A stretch of DNA of 64,000 bases from Leguminivora glycinivorella (Eukaryota; Arthropoda; Insecta; Lepidoptera; Tortricidae): positions 19,336,846 to 19,400,845 of the forward strand of contig NC_062981.1 of NCBI RefSeq assembly GCF_023078275.1, written 5' to 3'. Positions 51,740-63,274 of this stretch are shown piece after piece. How positions within the stretch are numbered: position 1 is the first letter of the stretch; every line of letters starts with the position of its first letter. The translations under genes and the position numbers were made by a program. The notes below the pieces were generated by a model, which was given only the letters and a program-made list of their open reading frames with translations, was not told the origin of the DNA and did no database searches.

Positions 51740-51902
51740 GGTATCCTTCAAATCTTCAAGAAAAGAGCGTACACCCATCTTCAAGGCCGGCAACGCACCT
51801 CCAACACCTCTGGTGTTTCGGGTGTCCATGGGCGGCGGTGATCGCTTACCATCAGGCGACCTGTCTGCTCGTTTGCCTCCTATCCCATAAAAAAAAAAAA
51901 AG
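51740..51902 (+). mobile_element. Retroposon (LINE/SINE) 3' tail with poly(A)
   Basis: AAGGCCGGCAACGCACCTCC, GTGTCCATGGGCGGCGGTGA, CTTACCATCAGGCGACCTGT and CCTCCTATCCCATAAAAAAA form the very common lepidopteran retroposon tail, ending in an A run. An inverted fragment is at 41218-41275. Confidence 0.75.
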
Positions 51903-52135
51903 TACATTACGATACAAGTGCGTAAAAAAGGAAGTTCGAAAAGAGTGGCGATAAATTAAAACACGACCGAAGGGAGTGTTTTAAATCAGCACGAGTTACG
52001 GGTTTCCTTTTCGCACGTGTATTGTACGACGTTTTTCAGTACAGATGGCCCTCCGAAGTTTCGAACTGACATATAATGAACCACTTCTCGCACTAGTGCG
52101 TAAAAAAACACCATCTGTACTGAAATAGTACATTG
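51903..52135. repeat. Dispersed repeat, GAAGGGAGTGTTTTAAATCA family, copy 1
   Basis: ACGATACAAGTGCG, ACCGAAGGGAGTGTTTTAAA, TTTTCGCACGTGTATTGTAC and CATCTGTACTGAAA recur in the same order at 54828-55080. Confidence 0.7.
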
Positions 52136-52221
52136 TGCAACAAGGGGAGGAAGTTGAATCCCATATAACCATAATCGGTCGCCGTTCCTACGCAAATCCT
52201 CCTATTTTGTGTACACACAGG

Positions 52222-52860
52222 TCTTCGGGTCTCAATGCTTAGTCGCAGTACGGTCGACGTTTAGTCGAGGCGACCCAAATGGGGACGATTGGTAACAGGC
52301 ACAAATGGTCACAGAAGTGACAGAAGTGTGCACTACGCGTGCACACATTGTTACCGTTTGGCGACTACTTTCCCAAAATCATTCGTTCATTTCATTCTTT
52401 TCAAATGGCGACTGTCAGAGACGTCAAAGTAAAAAAGAAATAAAATCATTTGACATTTAAATGCAATGGCGTAAGAATTTGTTAAAGATAAATATTGTTT
52501 GCATTTGTAATATACTGTGGGCTAATTACCATGGCCAATTAAATTGCTCGAGTGATTTCATAAAATAAGTCTAAATTTATCAACGCGCCATCAATTTACC
52601 TCAGTTTAACCAGTTAATAATATTATTGACTACTCGGTGTTTGCGTGTTAAGTATATTGATTGGTGAAGTTTTAGTGCTCCGGTGCATATACTATACTGA
52701 AATAATAAAAATAATGCCTAGAAAACCAATAAAGTTGTTAAAATATGGATTAAGACGGTAATATTCCATGTAAAAAACAGTCGCCAAACGGTCACCAAAC
52801 GGTCGACAAACGGTCGCAAAATGGTCGCAGCGTACACGCGTGACCGAAAGCAGTGAATAT
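52222..52860. repeat. Element bounded by GGTCGCCAAACGG-type motifs
   Basis: ATTGTTACCGTTTGGCGACT near 52347 faces a cluster at 52779-52833 of five 11-bp units of type GTCGCCAAACG. Similar GTTACCGT and ACGTCGACT motifs appear at 55540-55690. It is probably a non-autonomous transposon; boundaries uncertain. Confidence 0.4.
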
Positions 52861-53040
52861 TTATTGGATTTTCAAAATGGCTTCTTATATTCATTTTTTC
52901 CAGGTATCCTCAAACTTTATAAACAATTAAATATGCTGTCGTACTCAGTTGCCCTCACTAAAGAAGATTAAAAAAAATTGTAACGTGCGTACCGAGCTGC
53001 TGGGTTGTAAAGGATCGGGGATCATATTATTATGGTCTTC

Positions 53041-54622
53041 TATGGGCCATTTTATTCAAAGTTGTCCACCCCGAAAAAAGTTGATATGAAAATGAAACCG
53101 ATAGAAATTTATTAAAAGCTATTTTTATAGATTCTTTAATAAATAAATTTATATAAAATATAGAAGGTTCACTTGACTTTTGTTGAGTTGAGGGGAAGCG
53201 AGTGTTCCGTTCCGCAACCAAATTTAATCGCAGATAATGTAAATATAAAAGGTTTGGGAATTTTACAATATTTTTATTATTCATTCTTAAATAACAAATG
53301 AAGAAATTACACTTTCATTTTCACATAAATGCGGACTACTATTTTTTAAAACCCATATATATATCCGTTCCGTTACTTTCAGTACAAAATAGAGGAGAAT
53401 TTTTAAGATTACTATACTGTTTCACAAGTTTATTTATTGCCATCACTTGTAATCAATAGTTTAAACGTTACTATTTCAATATAAAATAACGGAAACGTAG
53501 TTTAATAACAAATTGTATTTAATTTTTGCAAATAAAACTATTTGAAACATGGGACAGTAACGGATCTGACTGTATGGGTAACGGATGAAAGATAAGGTCT
53601 CGTCTACACTTGAACGTGGGTACCTAAGACCTCCAAAGCATATCGCGAGTAATGACTAAAACAACCGGAGTGTGTAATCCGTGATTGATTACCATATTTT
53701 AGATGAGTTAGTTTTAATCCCATACGTTTTTCTTTTATTTCCCGCAATCAAATGAAACTAAAACATCACATTAAAACCACGTGAATACCGCTTTATACTT
53801 CCATTCCGATACGTTTTTCTTTCCGCCTATACGAAACCAACGATCTAGTATCGGATCGGAAGTAACGGAACGCTACCTCCGGCGATATTTTACTTAATTA
53901 TTTATTAAATAATCACAAATCTTGTTTTTCATTGGCTTATTTGGTTTCAATATTAGTACTTTGTTTTAGGAATCGATGTTAAAAGGTTGCATATTACGTA
54001 TTTACCCGCAAATTTGGTTTCGGGAGGTGGAATGAGAAAATGTTACCCCTGAGTACGAGCTACTTTGATGCGTGTTTGGCGGCAACTGGCAAATGCAAGA
54101 TGACGGTATTGAGTAGTTTTAAATTAATTTTGCCAAGCTGAATAAAATGCTACCAAATGTTAGGAACTTTCTTTTAATTTTAACAGTCATTCTGCGGTTT
54201 CGGAATGGAAAATTCCACAATTACCAGATTCCGTCTCGGCAAATTATACTTAATTTTAAATAGTACGTTTATTTATTAACATGAAATATTTTATAACATA
54301 ATAGCGTATAACTCAATCTTTTCAAATTATGCCGTCATCAATATTTAGTACAATTAGTTATAGAATAAAATCCATAACAAAAACGATATTTGACGTGGGA
54401 CAGCAAAAAATTGCCCATTTTTTATCACATTATAATTTTTAACAAATACATAATTATAATAAAAATTTAAATGAATATTGTAAATTACTGTCAACTAAAT
54501 TTGGGTTCGAATAAAAAATAGTCTTCATTAGTTTAGACTCTTTAAATACGCTAAATATTATATCAAAAGTATGGGACAAGCCAAAAACGGGGTGGACAAC
54601 TTTGAAAAAAATGGCCCCTATA
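53041..54622. mobile_element. Non-coding TIR transposon, about 1.6 kb
   Basis: GGGCCATTTTATTCAAAGTT then GTCCACCCCG on the left is matched inverted by CGGGGTGGACAACTTTGAAA then AAAATGGCCCC on the right. The interior has repeated CCGTTAC/GTAACGG motifs (near 53366, 53558, 53577 and 53862) and GTGGGACA-like motifs, but no coding frame of note. Confidence 0.7.
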
Positions 54623-54827
54623 GAGCAACTAGTATTTTGCGGCATTTCACAATTGACACTTGTTGAAGTAGTCGTCATTAATATTACTATCAACATTAAT
54701 TTCAGCGATCTGTACTTCTTTTGTCAAGATTTTTGTATAGATAAGTGTCCACAAATTTGTAATGTTAAAGAGACATAATTAAAACGTAGTAGAGTAAATA
54801 ATGTGTTTTTTTTGTAACCCAAACAAA

Positions 54828-55080
54828 ATACTTGTAGATACGAGTGCGGAAAAGAGGAAAATCGATACGAGTAGCGATAAATTAATACACGAACGAAGGG
54901 AGTGTTTTAAATCAACACGAGTTGTGAATGTCCTTTTCGCACGTGTATCGTACGACGATTTTCAGTACCTAAATCTAAGCTAAGAGTTTCGACCAGACAA
55001 GAAATGAATCATTGCATGCTTTGCTCGCACTACTGCGTTAAAAAAAGCAGCATCTGTACTGAAAAAAAAACTATCATTGC
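54828..55080. repeat. GAAGGGAGTGTTTTAAATCA family, copy 2
   Basis: Diverged copy of 51903-52135 in the same orientation. Confidence 0.7.
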
Positions 55081-55465
55081 GCAACAGAAATTATATTAGT
55101 ATCACAGTAAATACTCTATTTCATTTGATTCCTACTTTTATTGTGTAAAGCAACACTACACTTCATTTTTATCAATAAGAATTAAAAATTATATATTTAA
55201 TACATTAAGTAACTATAAAGTGCTTATCTACATATTTGTATTATCATTCTGCACTTTTCTTAACTTTCCCACATTTCTATAAAATGTCGAAGAGTGCTTA
55301 AATGGTCGTCGTCGTTTATTATTATTTAATTCGCTCATATTTAAATGATTCAAAGCAACCAGTCCACAACTTCACAAGGCAGTTTGAGAAACCTTCGTAT
55401 TTCAGATTGTCATTTGCGGATACAGTGGTTTAGGAGCAGTTCGGTAATCAGACCTACACATGTGT

Positions 55466-55700
55466 GTACAAATTCTGTCAATGTCACTGTCAGAAACCGT
55501 TCTGACAGTGACAATGACAGCCACAAACTCGTCCACATGTTGTTACCGTTATGTGTGCAAACGTCGACTAATAAAGTGTCGTTAAAAGTCATTCTGACAG
55601 TGACATTGACAGCCACAAATTCGTACACATTTTGTTACCGTAACGAGTGCACACGACGACTACATTTTGTTATTGTATCAATACGGTCGCATTGTTTGCA
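55466..55700. repeat. 92-bp tandem duplication with an inverted core
   Basis: TTCTGACAGTGACAATGACAGCCACAAA-type sequence near 55500 is repeated near 55592 with about 85% agreement by eye, each followed by TTGTTACCGT. The first copy also pairs with an inverted TGTCAATGTCACTGTCAGAA just before it. Confidence 0.65.
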
Positions 55701-55930
55701 CGACGTTACCACGCGTTATGTCACATTTGACAGTTAGTTACTGATTTGAAGATTTTGCGACTGAAATGGTTGTAATATCCCTACTAACGAGAGTAAGTTA
55801 AATCGCGACGGCTAGCCGGAGCGATTTAAAGACTCGACTTAGTAATATTCATACTCCCCGAGTTACACACAATGTTTTTCATCACACTCGCAATGTAAAC
55901 AATATGTAAATAGATGTGAAAAAGTTAAGT

Positions 55931-57839
55931 CGGCTGCCCTACGCAGAAATCAAGTATCTCAAAATTTTCCAAAAAATGGTTTTTTACATCTTTCGATTCA
56001 GTTTTTCAAAATACATCTTTTAGTATTTTTTTGAAATTTTTATAATGTATATTTTTCAAAATACAGAACTTTAAAAAATTCAAGTATCTTTTTTTAACGG
56101 GGTATTCTACGCTAAAGTCAAGTATCTACCCTATTTCTATCTTGAAATCGAGTATCTTGCGAAAGATACTTGCAATTCATATTAGATGGCTAAGTTACTT
56201 GACTTCAGAGTTGAAATATTGATATTGATTGCGAAGTTACTTGACTTCAGCGTAGAAATATTGATATTTATTGATAAGTTACTTGACTTCAGCGTAGAAC
56301 TATTTATATTCATTGCGAAGTTACTTGACTTCGGCGTCTATCATTTTGTTATGATGTCAAAAGCTTGTAATTACTAATACATGTATTAATTTGGGTTTCG
56401 GGTAGAAATTGTCTTAGTATTAAAAAACAACCAGATGTATCTAAACAGTAAAAGCACAAGGAACTTGTCTTATTTAATATGTAACTTCTTTTATACAAAA
56501 TACGAAAATACATATAACGAACACACGTTTACATAATTATTGCATGTTGGTTAGTTGATAAATAGGCTACTAGCCTCGTAGTCAAATCAGCTTCTTTTTA
56601 AGAACTGTCAAAACGAATTTGAAAGACTTGCTAATAATGGAATTTATATGACATTGAATTGAGTGACGTCACGGTCAACTCAGTAACTTTATACATATAT
56701 TTCTACCCTGGCTTATCTCATAATTCTTATGCTTTATTTCGTGCATGGTATAAAATATTTTATTTTAACTACAATCAAGTTCCCTATTAGATATTATAAT
56801 TAAGGAAGACTATAACTTTCATTATTTTTTTTGTCTTCCGAGTATTTAGGCACCTACCTACTGTACTTAATTAATATTGTGCGTTCCACGGGAAATCGCT
56901 TTCGAGGTTTTTTTATTATTTAAATAGTCTCCCACAACGTAAGTACTTGATTAAGTTTCAGGAGTATTTTTGAACTCTTCGTGACAGATAAATCTCTTAA
57001 ACCTATAATCTTTCTTAAGATTAACAACTTGCATTCAAACACAACCAGAGCTTCTTTTCCGTGTATTACTCCAATATTGCATTTATATTAAAACCTAATT
57101 TACACAAGCATGACATACACTACATTAAAGGCATCTATCTAAAATGTATACATTGTATACATATAGGTACCTATCTACTAGCGGCCCGCCCCGGCTGCGC
57201 ACGGGGCTGTCATAAAAATAGTTATAGTTATTTATCCTTAAAAGATAGACATATGCTATTACTGACTTTTTTGTATGTCTATGAAAGATACACAATTTCG
57301 CGATACATTGTTTTGATACAGCTCAAACAGTTTGGGCAGCGTTTTCGATTAAAGCTCTCAGCCAGCAGAATTTTGTCCGACTTGATTAGCAAAAATTGAG
57401 ATATTTCAACCAATTTAAACAAGATCTCAACAAATTATATACCAAAACCTTTCCGCAGAATCATTTTATTTATTGGTGAAAACCGCATGAAAATGCGTTC
57501 TGTAGTTTTTGTTTTAGATACAGTTAAAAATAAGAAGCCTACCAAAGCTAAATGAAAACAGTTCAAGATACTTGCTTTCTTGTAGAAAAGCTTTAAAATT
57601 TTCTTATCGCATTCTACGCAGAAAGCTGTTTTTGTATTTTAAAATGATTGTGCTAACCATTTTGAAGAAAAAATTATAGTACACTATTAATGATATCTAG
57701 TATAATAAAGTTCGTCTGTTTAAAAGGCTATCAATTAATTAATAAGCATATAATCAGGAAAAATAAAACAAAATCGTTTTTTCGCTCTACTGTAAAATTT
57801 GGCAAAAAGCAGATACTTGATTTCTGCATAGGGCAGCCG
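55931..57839. mobile_element. TIR transposon with internal copies of its terminal motif
   Basis: CGGCTGCCCTACGCAGAAAT then CAAGTATCT at the left is matched by AGATACTTG then ATTTCTGCATAGGGCAGCCG at the right. AAGT is duplicated at 55927-55930 and 57840-57843. The core CTACGCAGAAATCAAGTATC recurs inside at 56107-56127 and, inverted, once per unit in four 42-bp tandem units (56192-56345). The units keep a frame open with a 14-residue period (AKLLDFSVEILIFI). A Helitron-like fragment (57177-57440) is nested within. No transposase. Confidence 0.8.
57177..57440 (-). mobile_element. Helitron-like 3' end, nested
   Basis: ACTAGCGGCCCGCCCCGGCT then GCGCACGGGG is the complement of a GC-rich hairpin plus CTAGT, the usual Helitron 3' end. 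The following 200 bp (AAAGATAGACATATG, TACATTGTTTTGA, AAAGCTCTCAGCCAGCAG) resemble 20760-20935. Confidence 0.55.
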
Positions 57840-57955
57840 AAGTACGGTACAAGAAATTTCATTATTCCCTTGGGAAAACGATTTTTCTATAACTCACGCT
57901 CTGCCTGCGTGCAATAGCACATTTAAAGTGCGGGTATGATGAAAAATATATTTTC

Positions 57956-58919
57956 AGCCTTAATTGAGTGTCACACTGTTCTATTTTCCTTAGAACTTCA
58001 TAAAAACAGCCTAATTTCCTTTCCGATAATGATTAGCCTCAGACAATACAACCATACATATATTTTTTAACACTAAAAATACGAAAGAAATTAATATCAT
58101 AAGACATTTTTTACACAGATTGACTGAGCCCCAAGAAGGCTTGTATTGTGGGTACTCAGACAGCGATATACACTATGTAACATAATTGCCGAAGATAAAT
58201 CCTACGGCTTATATATACATTACCTTCTATAGTACCTTTAATTTTCATGGTGTTTATTTTTAAAAAAGGAAGTGGTATTCGTAACCGCTATTCGATACCG
58301 GTTATGCTCTTAAATGGATCACCGGCATTAATGTTACATCCTGTATATAATATACAAATACATAGAAAACTACATACTAGTTTTGCCGAATGTTTAAGAT
58401 CCATCCTTATGTCAGCGTGTTTACCTCAAATATCCTTAAAAAAATTGGAATAAACTTTACTCTGTTCATTTTCTACTCCTTGAATTGCAGAAATGCAATC
58501 TGAAAGCAAATCTCGTTTCAGCACACACCACAGTGAAAGTGACGCCAGTTTTGATGGACCGCCAAGGCCGAGTTATGAAACTAATTAGAACTATGTACAT
58601 AATACGCGTTTTATTCTGGCAATTATAACGATTGTAATAATAAGGCGTCATATAACACGGGCATAGCTGTTTAGTTTAACGAACTGAAAAAGATAATAAA
58701 TTGGTTAGATATTCTTCTTGTGCTGATTTACTAGGTTGATATCACCAAGGATTATTTATATAGGATTTACTTACTTCATAATAAGAATCGTACCTCGATT
58801 TTTTAGCGCCATCTAATACTATCATAACTACTATGATGCATACGAATTAATTTTTTTCAAAATGTGTAGGTATTGACGTGATATCATGATTTTAAAATAA
58901 ATAAATATGTCATTTGATC
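57956..58919. other. Intergenic DNA, nothing recognised
   Basis: No domain was recognised in the frame at 58247-58453, and no repeat boundary was seen. Confidence 0.4.
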
Positions 58920-59345
58920 TTATAAATGATGTTATCCGCCGGGCTCTTGTTAATGCCGGCAGTTCATCCCAACCCAGTAGGATGGCCAGAGACGATTGCA
59001 AGAGGCCTGATGGAATGACGCGCTGGTGCCTTTGAGAGCGGTCAGTCGCTAGTTGGGGCCGCCATCTGATGCGCTGATAAGATATTCTGGGGCGATCCCA
59101 AGTTCCAGTCACCAGCGTTGTTACTGGTAAAAATATGCCGCAAGAGGCCTGACGGAATGACGCTGGTGCCTTGATGATGTTACTTGCGTTGATACTCTGG
59201 CGCCGTCCCATGTTCCAGTCACCAGCATTGTTACTGGCGCTGCGGCATCTTCGGATGAAAGTTTCAAGAGTCGCAAAGCCTGGTACCTAGACCAGCTACA
59301 TCTTTGCGGCGTTTGGCGTTGAGACATGGAGCCATGGGAGCCAAG
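58920..59345 (-). repeat. GC-rich imperfect tandem duplication
   Basis: GCAAGAGGCCTGATGGAATG at 58998 recurs at 59140, and CCAGTCACCAGCGTTGTTAC at 59105 recurs at 59215. Minus-strand frames stay open but match nothing known. Possibly a retroposon fragment. Confidence 0.5.
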
Positions 59346-60005
59346 TGCGCGTCAACTACTTATAGGTACAACGATTTTCAAGCCTTTTGGGTGCCTTGCC
59401 CACTGATGGCGATTTAGGTAGGTATTTTTTTTTAGTTTTAAGTACTTTATTGTGTTTGTTTTTATTTGTAGTATTTGTACCAGGAGTACCGAAGTTCTTA
59501 AATAGCGGGCGTCTTTCCCTGTCGGACTAATTAAGTTTTAATTGGAGGAAAAGAGAAAGATGTCAGCAATTTGCGATCGTCAGTAGGCCAGATTTCCTTG
59601 AGAAAAGCGCGATGATGAGCGAGTCTCGCACGTCAAGCAATTTGTGGAGTTATGATACTTTCCTCTCGCGGTTATGACAACAAAAAGTTATTACCTAATT
59701 AGCGCACAAAAATCTAGACACGAAATCTACTGAAATATACACTTTCAGAAAACCTGCAACGGAATGCGCAGAATTCGATGCTCAACTTTCGTCTTGTTAG
59801 CACGACTAAACAACTAAAATATAAAGTATCGTACAAAAATCAACGCTCGGAAGCGTTTAAAAAACGTAGCCGATGACTTTCTACCGAGTAATTAGCAGAT
59901 TCGCACACGAAAGTCTTGTGCATCAAGTTATTTAGAAGCGGCGGAAAAATGCGCGATTAATGTCCGCCTTGCCAAACGGAACGCGTTTTTTTAAATTTAC
60001 TTTTT
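59346..60005. other. Intergenic DNA, nothing recognised
   Basis: AT-rich with scattered CpG; no feature supported. Confidence 0.4.
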
Positions 60006-60012
60006 TTTGCGA

Positions 60013-60220
60013 ACCTAAGGCCGGCAACAGACATTCTGAAAAATTCATAAACTGAATGGGGATTTGTATGCAACCTGTCAGTTCAAACTAACAACAGACA
60101 GTCTGAAAAATTCGTAAACTGAAATTGGGATTTGTACATGCAACCTCTCAGTTCAGTTCAGTGCATACAAATACCCATTCAGCTTGTGAATTTTTCAGAC
60201 TGTCTGGTTCCGGCCTAAGT
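60013..60220. mobile_element. MITE, CCTAAGGCCGG family
   Basis: CCTAAGGCCGGCAACAGACA and the inverted TGTCTGGTTCCGGCCTAAG-like right end are terminal repeats. The motif GTCTGAAAAATTC occurs near both ends and in the middle in both orientations. Confidence 0.7.
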
Positions 60221-60397
60221 GACTGCCAGTGTTTTGTCATTCTGAACTGTTGAGCGTTTGTAGACTTTGTAGGCATACCAAGGTAAAGCGGTGTTTACAA
60301 CTCCGCCCCCGGACCAATAGCGACGGCGGTTATGCATGTTTTTTTTTTTATAAACAATAAAATAGAATACCATTGTAGAATATTTAGTGTCACGTGC

Positions 60398-60557
60398 AGG
60401 CCCCGTAGCCGAATGGCATTTCTCCGACGCCAAACGAAAGCGATACGCCGCTGGCTCTGTCGCGCCAATACGCAAGCGCGATAGAGATAGATATCTACTA
60501 GCGCTTCGTTTCGTGAGCGTTTCGTGAGCGTTTGTGCCATTCGGCTAGCCACCCAGG
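60398..60557. mobile_element. MITE, GTAGCCGAATGGC family, copy 3
   Basis: Nearly identical to 9979-10140, including the inner AGATAGATATCTACTAGCGC block. Confidence 0.8.
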
Positions 60558-60559
60558 AA

Positions 60560-61130
60560 ATAAAAAGTGAAAAATCCATCCAAAGTTCGAGTATTTAAGG
60601 AATCCGAATAAACGTCTTTATGATAGCTCGTAGATGATTCCACCAACGTCAAGGTTTGGAACGCCCGGCACATTTTTAAAATTAAAATTTTCAGATTTTC
60701 TTAACCGTCTTTTATATTGAGATTGAAAATTAAATATATGTATTAATCGATATTAAAATTATATTACAATCAGATTCCAATGTACGCTCTTGCCGTAAAT
60801 ATAATATGATTTAGGTACATACTATAGTTTTTAAAAAGTCTATTATGATTGTTAACAGGTTAACACACTTATCTAGTGTAAGAATTTTTAATTTCCTTTT
60901 CCCTATCAGTTACAAAGTTGTTAGGAATTTAAAGTTAGCCAGTCCATTACTCATGCAATGTAATTCGCAACGTTTTTTGTGGCCGGATAATTTAAACCAG
61001 TTTCGGTTACTTGCACAGGTCATTGAACTCGTGTAGTTAGATTTAGGTATCATCAAAGACATATGTAACTCCGTATAGACGGATAAAGTCTAAGAAAAAA
61101 CGTACCTCAAAGCCATAGAGTAAAAGGTAC
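60560..61130. other. AT-rich intergenic DNA, nothing recognised
   Basis: The frame at 60845-61036 shows no recognisable domain. Confidence 0.4.
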
Positions 61131-61134
61131 GGTG

Positions 61135-61325
61135 GCCTAGGTGGCGTTACACCTTTGGGGAACGCTCGGCTAGATGGCGCGAGCTAATATTAATATTTGA
61201 CATTTTAACACATCAAGCTAACAATATGGGCCAAATTGTCAAAACTGAGGTTCAAAAGTTTTAAGCTTGTGGTGCGAGATGGCAGTCTATGCACTGTGAT
61301 TACACATTTTACTTTGACAGTTAAC
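61135..61325 (-). repeat. Dispersed repeat fragment shared with GRHPR intron 1
   Basis: GAGATGGCAGTCTATGCACT then GTGATTACACATTTTACTTT is the complement of 47515-47558. The upstream part (GGCCTAGGTGGCGTTACACC) probably belongs to the same element. Confidence 0.5.
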
Positions 61326-61613
61326 TCTCTATAATAATAATACTCGATCCTCTTTGGTATCATATAATATCTACCTATGCTATAACAATATCCTTTTTGT
61401 AAATTTATGACCAGTGGCCTATTTCACAACAGTGAAAATTGTCGGCCGACAGTGACACTTGGCCGTTCTTTAGAAGTGACTCTTGTTTATAAATATTAAA
61501 GTAAGCACGGCATCTGATCATGCTGTCATGAGAAACATGTTTCGTGGGAAAGAAACGAGTCAATATGGTGTCATTTGATTTCACGTTAACGTTTCGAACA
61601 GAGGTTAGGGTAA

Positions 61614-61735
61614 ACTCGCCTCATTCGGTGACACGCCTAATTCGGTGATACAAGCTTTGAAGCACTATTCCGAAAGACGATTTTTGGTTGTTTTACCGAA
61701 TTAAGCGTGTCACCAAATGACGCGAGTTTACCCTA
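61614..61735. mobile_element. MITE, TTAGGGTAAACTCGC family
   Basis: TTAGGGTAAACTCGCCTCAT and GACACGCCTAATTCGGTGA on the left pair with inverted copies ending GCGAGTTTACCCTAA. Total 122 bp. Confidence 0.8.
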
Positions 61736-61801
61736 AATAACTCCTTGTTAGGGATCAAAGTAGTAAATTTCTTCCCTACTAGGATCAAAAACAAATAAAT
61801 T

Positions 61802-61920
61802 GGGGGACATCTTACTATACGTAGAAAACATCCATGACTCTACAAATATCTGGTACAAATATCTGTGCTCATCACACAAATAAATGCCCTTACCGGGATT
61901 TGAACCCAGGACCGCGGCGA
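61802..61920 (-). mobile_element. tRNA-derived SINE, copy 3 (truncated)
   Basis: Minus-strand box B (GGTTCAAATCC) and the TTGTGTGATGAGCACA and CATGGATGTTTTC blocks are present. Box A is missing and the middle is rearranged. Confidence 0.7.
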
Positions 61921-61924
61921 TCAA

Positions 61925-62970
61925 AGTAGGATTTCTCTGTTCTATGCCAAAATACTTTATTTGTTTAATATTTCCGGTTACAATAATAAATTATGTATTT
62001 AAAATATATAATAAATAATTTCCTCTCAAGTGCTGTGAAAATCAGTGTTATATGCAAACGTTCACACTCTGACGCTGCAAAGTTTATGGAAGGTTAGTTT
62101 GATCCGACTTTATCATTTTAATTTTCGCTTTCTATTGTAAGAGTAATTATTTATTAATGCCTTATATTGTGATTTATCTTACTGTTATTTATGATGAAAG
62201 TATTAAAGAATATCAATTGACTCATACTAGTCACTGGTTTCCGCCATCTTGGATTGTTATAAAAATGGCGGACATGCAGTGACGGGGCCGAGTTCGAGTA
62301 CAGACGAGTTGCAGTGAAGAAGTCTTGAAATATTTATTGTAAATTGGTTGTTATTATGTTTGTAATTAACGAATAAAGTAAAAGTGTTACAAGTAATAGT
62401 TTTCATCATCAACCTGGTAATATCCCTTATACTATTTCCCCTAGACTCAATATTGTCGCCACAAGATGTACTATAAATTGTAAAACCATAAGTCGTGAGT
62501 ACCTACTTGTTTCAAGCTTTCAAAGAAAGTTAACCGCTTTCAAAGTGTTTTGTAGGTACCTATTATAACACATGTAAGTCCTAAACGAAGTTTAAAATAA
62601 TCAACATATAAAGTTATATGTGTTTGTTTATGTGCCGACATCTTTAAAGACTCTAAGGGACTCTAACACTACAAGTTAAGTACCTAAAGATTATACGAGT
62701 TGGAGGTTTAATTGACGTGTTAAGTAATACGTAATGTAGCTTATCATATCATATCATCTATGTAAATTTTCTCTAAAAATAACTGGTTTATATTTGCCCG
62801 AGCTTCAACGAAAGTTGTTTTATAATTTTGATGTTATCTATAATACAATTTATTGATTTCCTTCCCCTTGTCGCTGATTGTGTTAATAAAAATTTATATT
62901 GGTCATTAATTTTATCACTTCTTACATAACTTGAGACTGCAAAATATCAGTTTTTTTACAACGTGTTTTT
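61925..62970. other. Intergenic DNA, mostly unrecognised
   Basis: CCGCCATCTTGGA and ATGGCGGACATGCAG near 62240-62280 stand out as GC-richer and are followed by AATAAA near 62374. This may be a retroelement remnant, but nothing coding is supported. Confidence 0.35.
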
Positions 62971-62984
62971 GATGTCTGGGCGCT

Positions 62985-63270
62985 TCGTAAACCAGTTTTA
63001 GAGAATTATAGGCTTCTTTGGCCATTTGGCCAGACGAGATCCTGACAGCCTTGAGAAGGCGTTGATCGTCGGACCAGTGGAGGGCCATCGTAAAAGAGCC
63101 GGATTACCCACGCGCTGGTTCAACACAATAAAGAAGGTCACGCGCGTTGGGCTCCAGGGTTCCTTTAGGAAGGCAAAAGATCGGCCTGAGTGGAGAGCAC
63201 TGCAACGTACAGCGACTTATGGTGGTCACGACCCTCAGTCATGAGGTTTCGACGAAGAAGAAGAAACTAG
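62985..63270 (+). pseudogene. 5'-truncated LINE, reverse-transcriptase C-terminus
   Basis: The frame to 63244 reads FFGHLARRDPDSLEKALIVG then VEGHRKRAGLPTRW and DRPEWRAL. This matches the GH(L/V)xRR...VEGxRxRGxxPxRW...DRxxWR ending of insect non-LTR reverse transcriptases. It ends HDPQS, then a short GAAGAAGAAGAAA tail. Only about 85 codons remain. Confidence 0.75.
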
Positions 63271-63274
63271 TTTT

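Larger units (their letters stand above)
55775..57955. repeat. GTGCAACAAGGGGAGG family copy, split by a transposon
   Basis: CTAACGAGAGTAAGTTAAATCGCGACGGCT-type sequence and ACTCCCCGAGTTACACACAA on the left, with CCCTTGGGAAAACGATTTTT and GTGCAATAGCACATTTAAAG on the right, are the two halves of one repeat. It is interrupted at 55931-57839. Confidence 0.6.

Noticed and set aside
58831..59211. 126-codon minus-strand frame
   Set aside because: It spans a GC-rich imperfect duplication. No domain recognised, and it is better explained as repeat.
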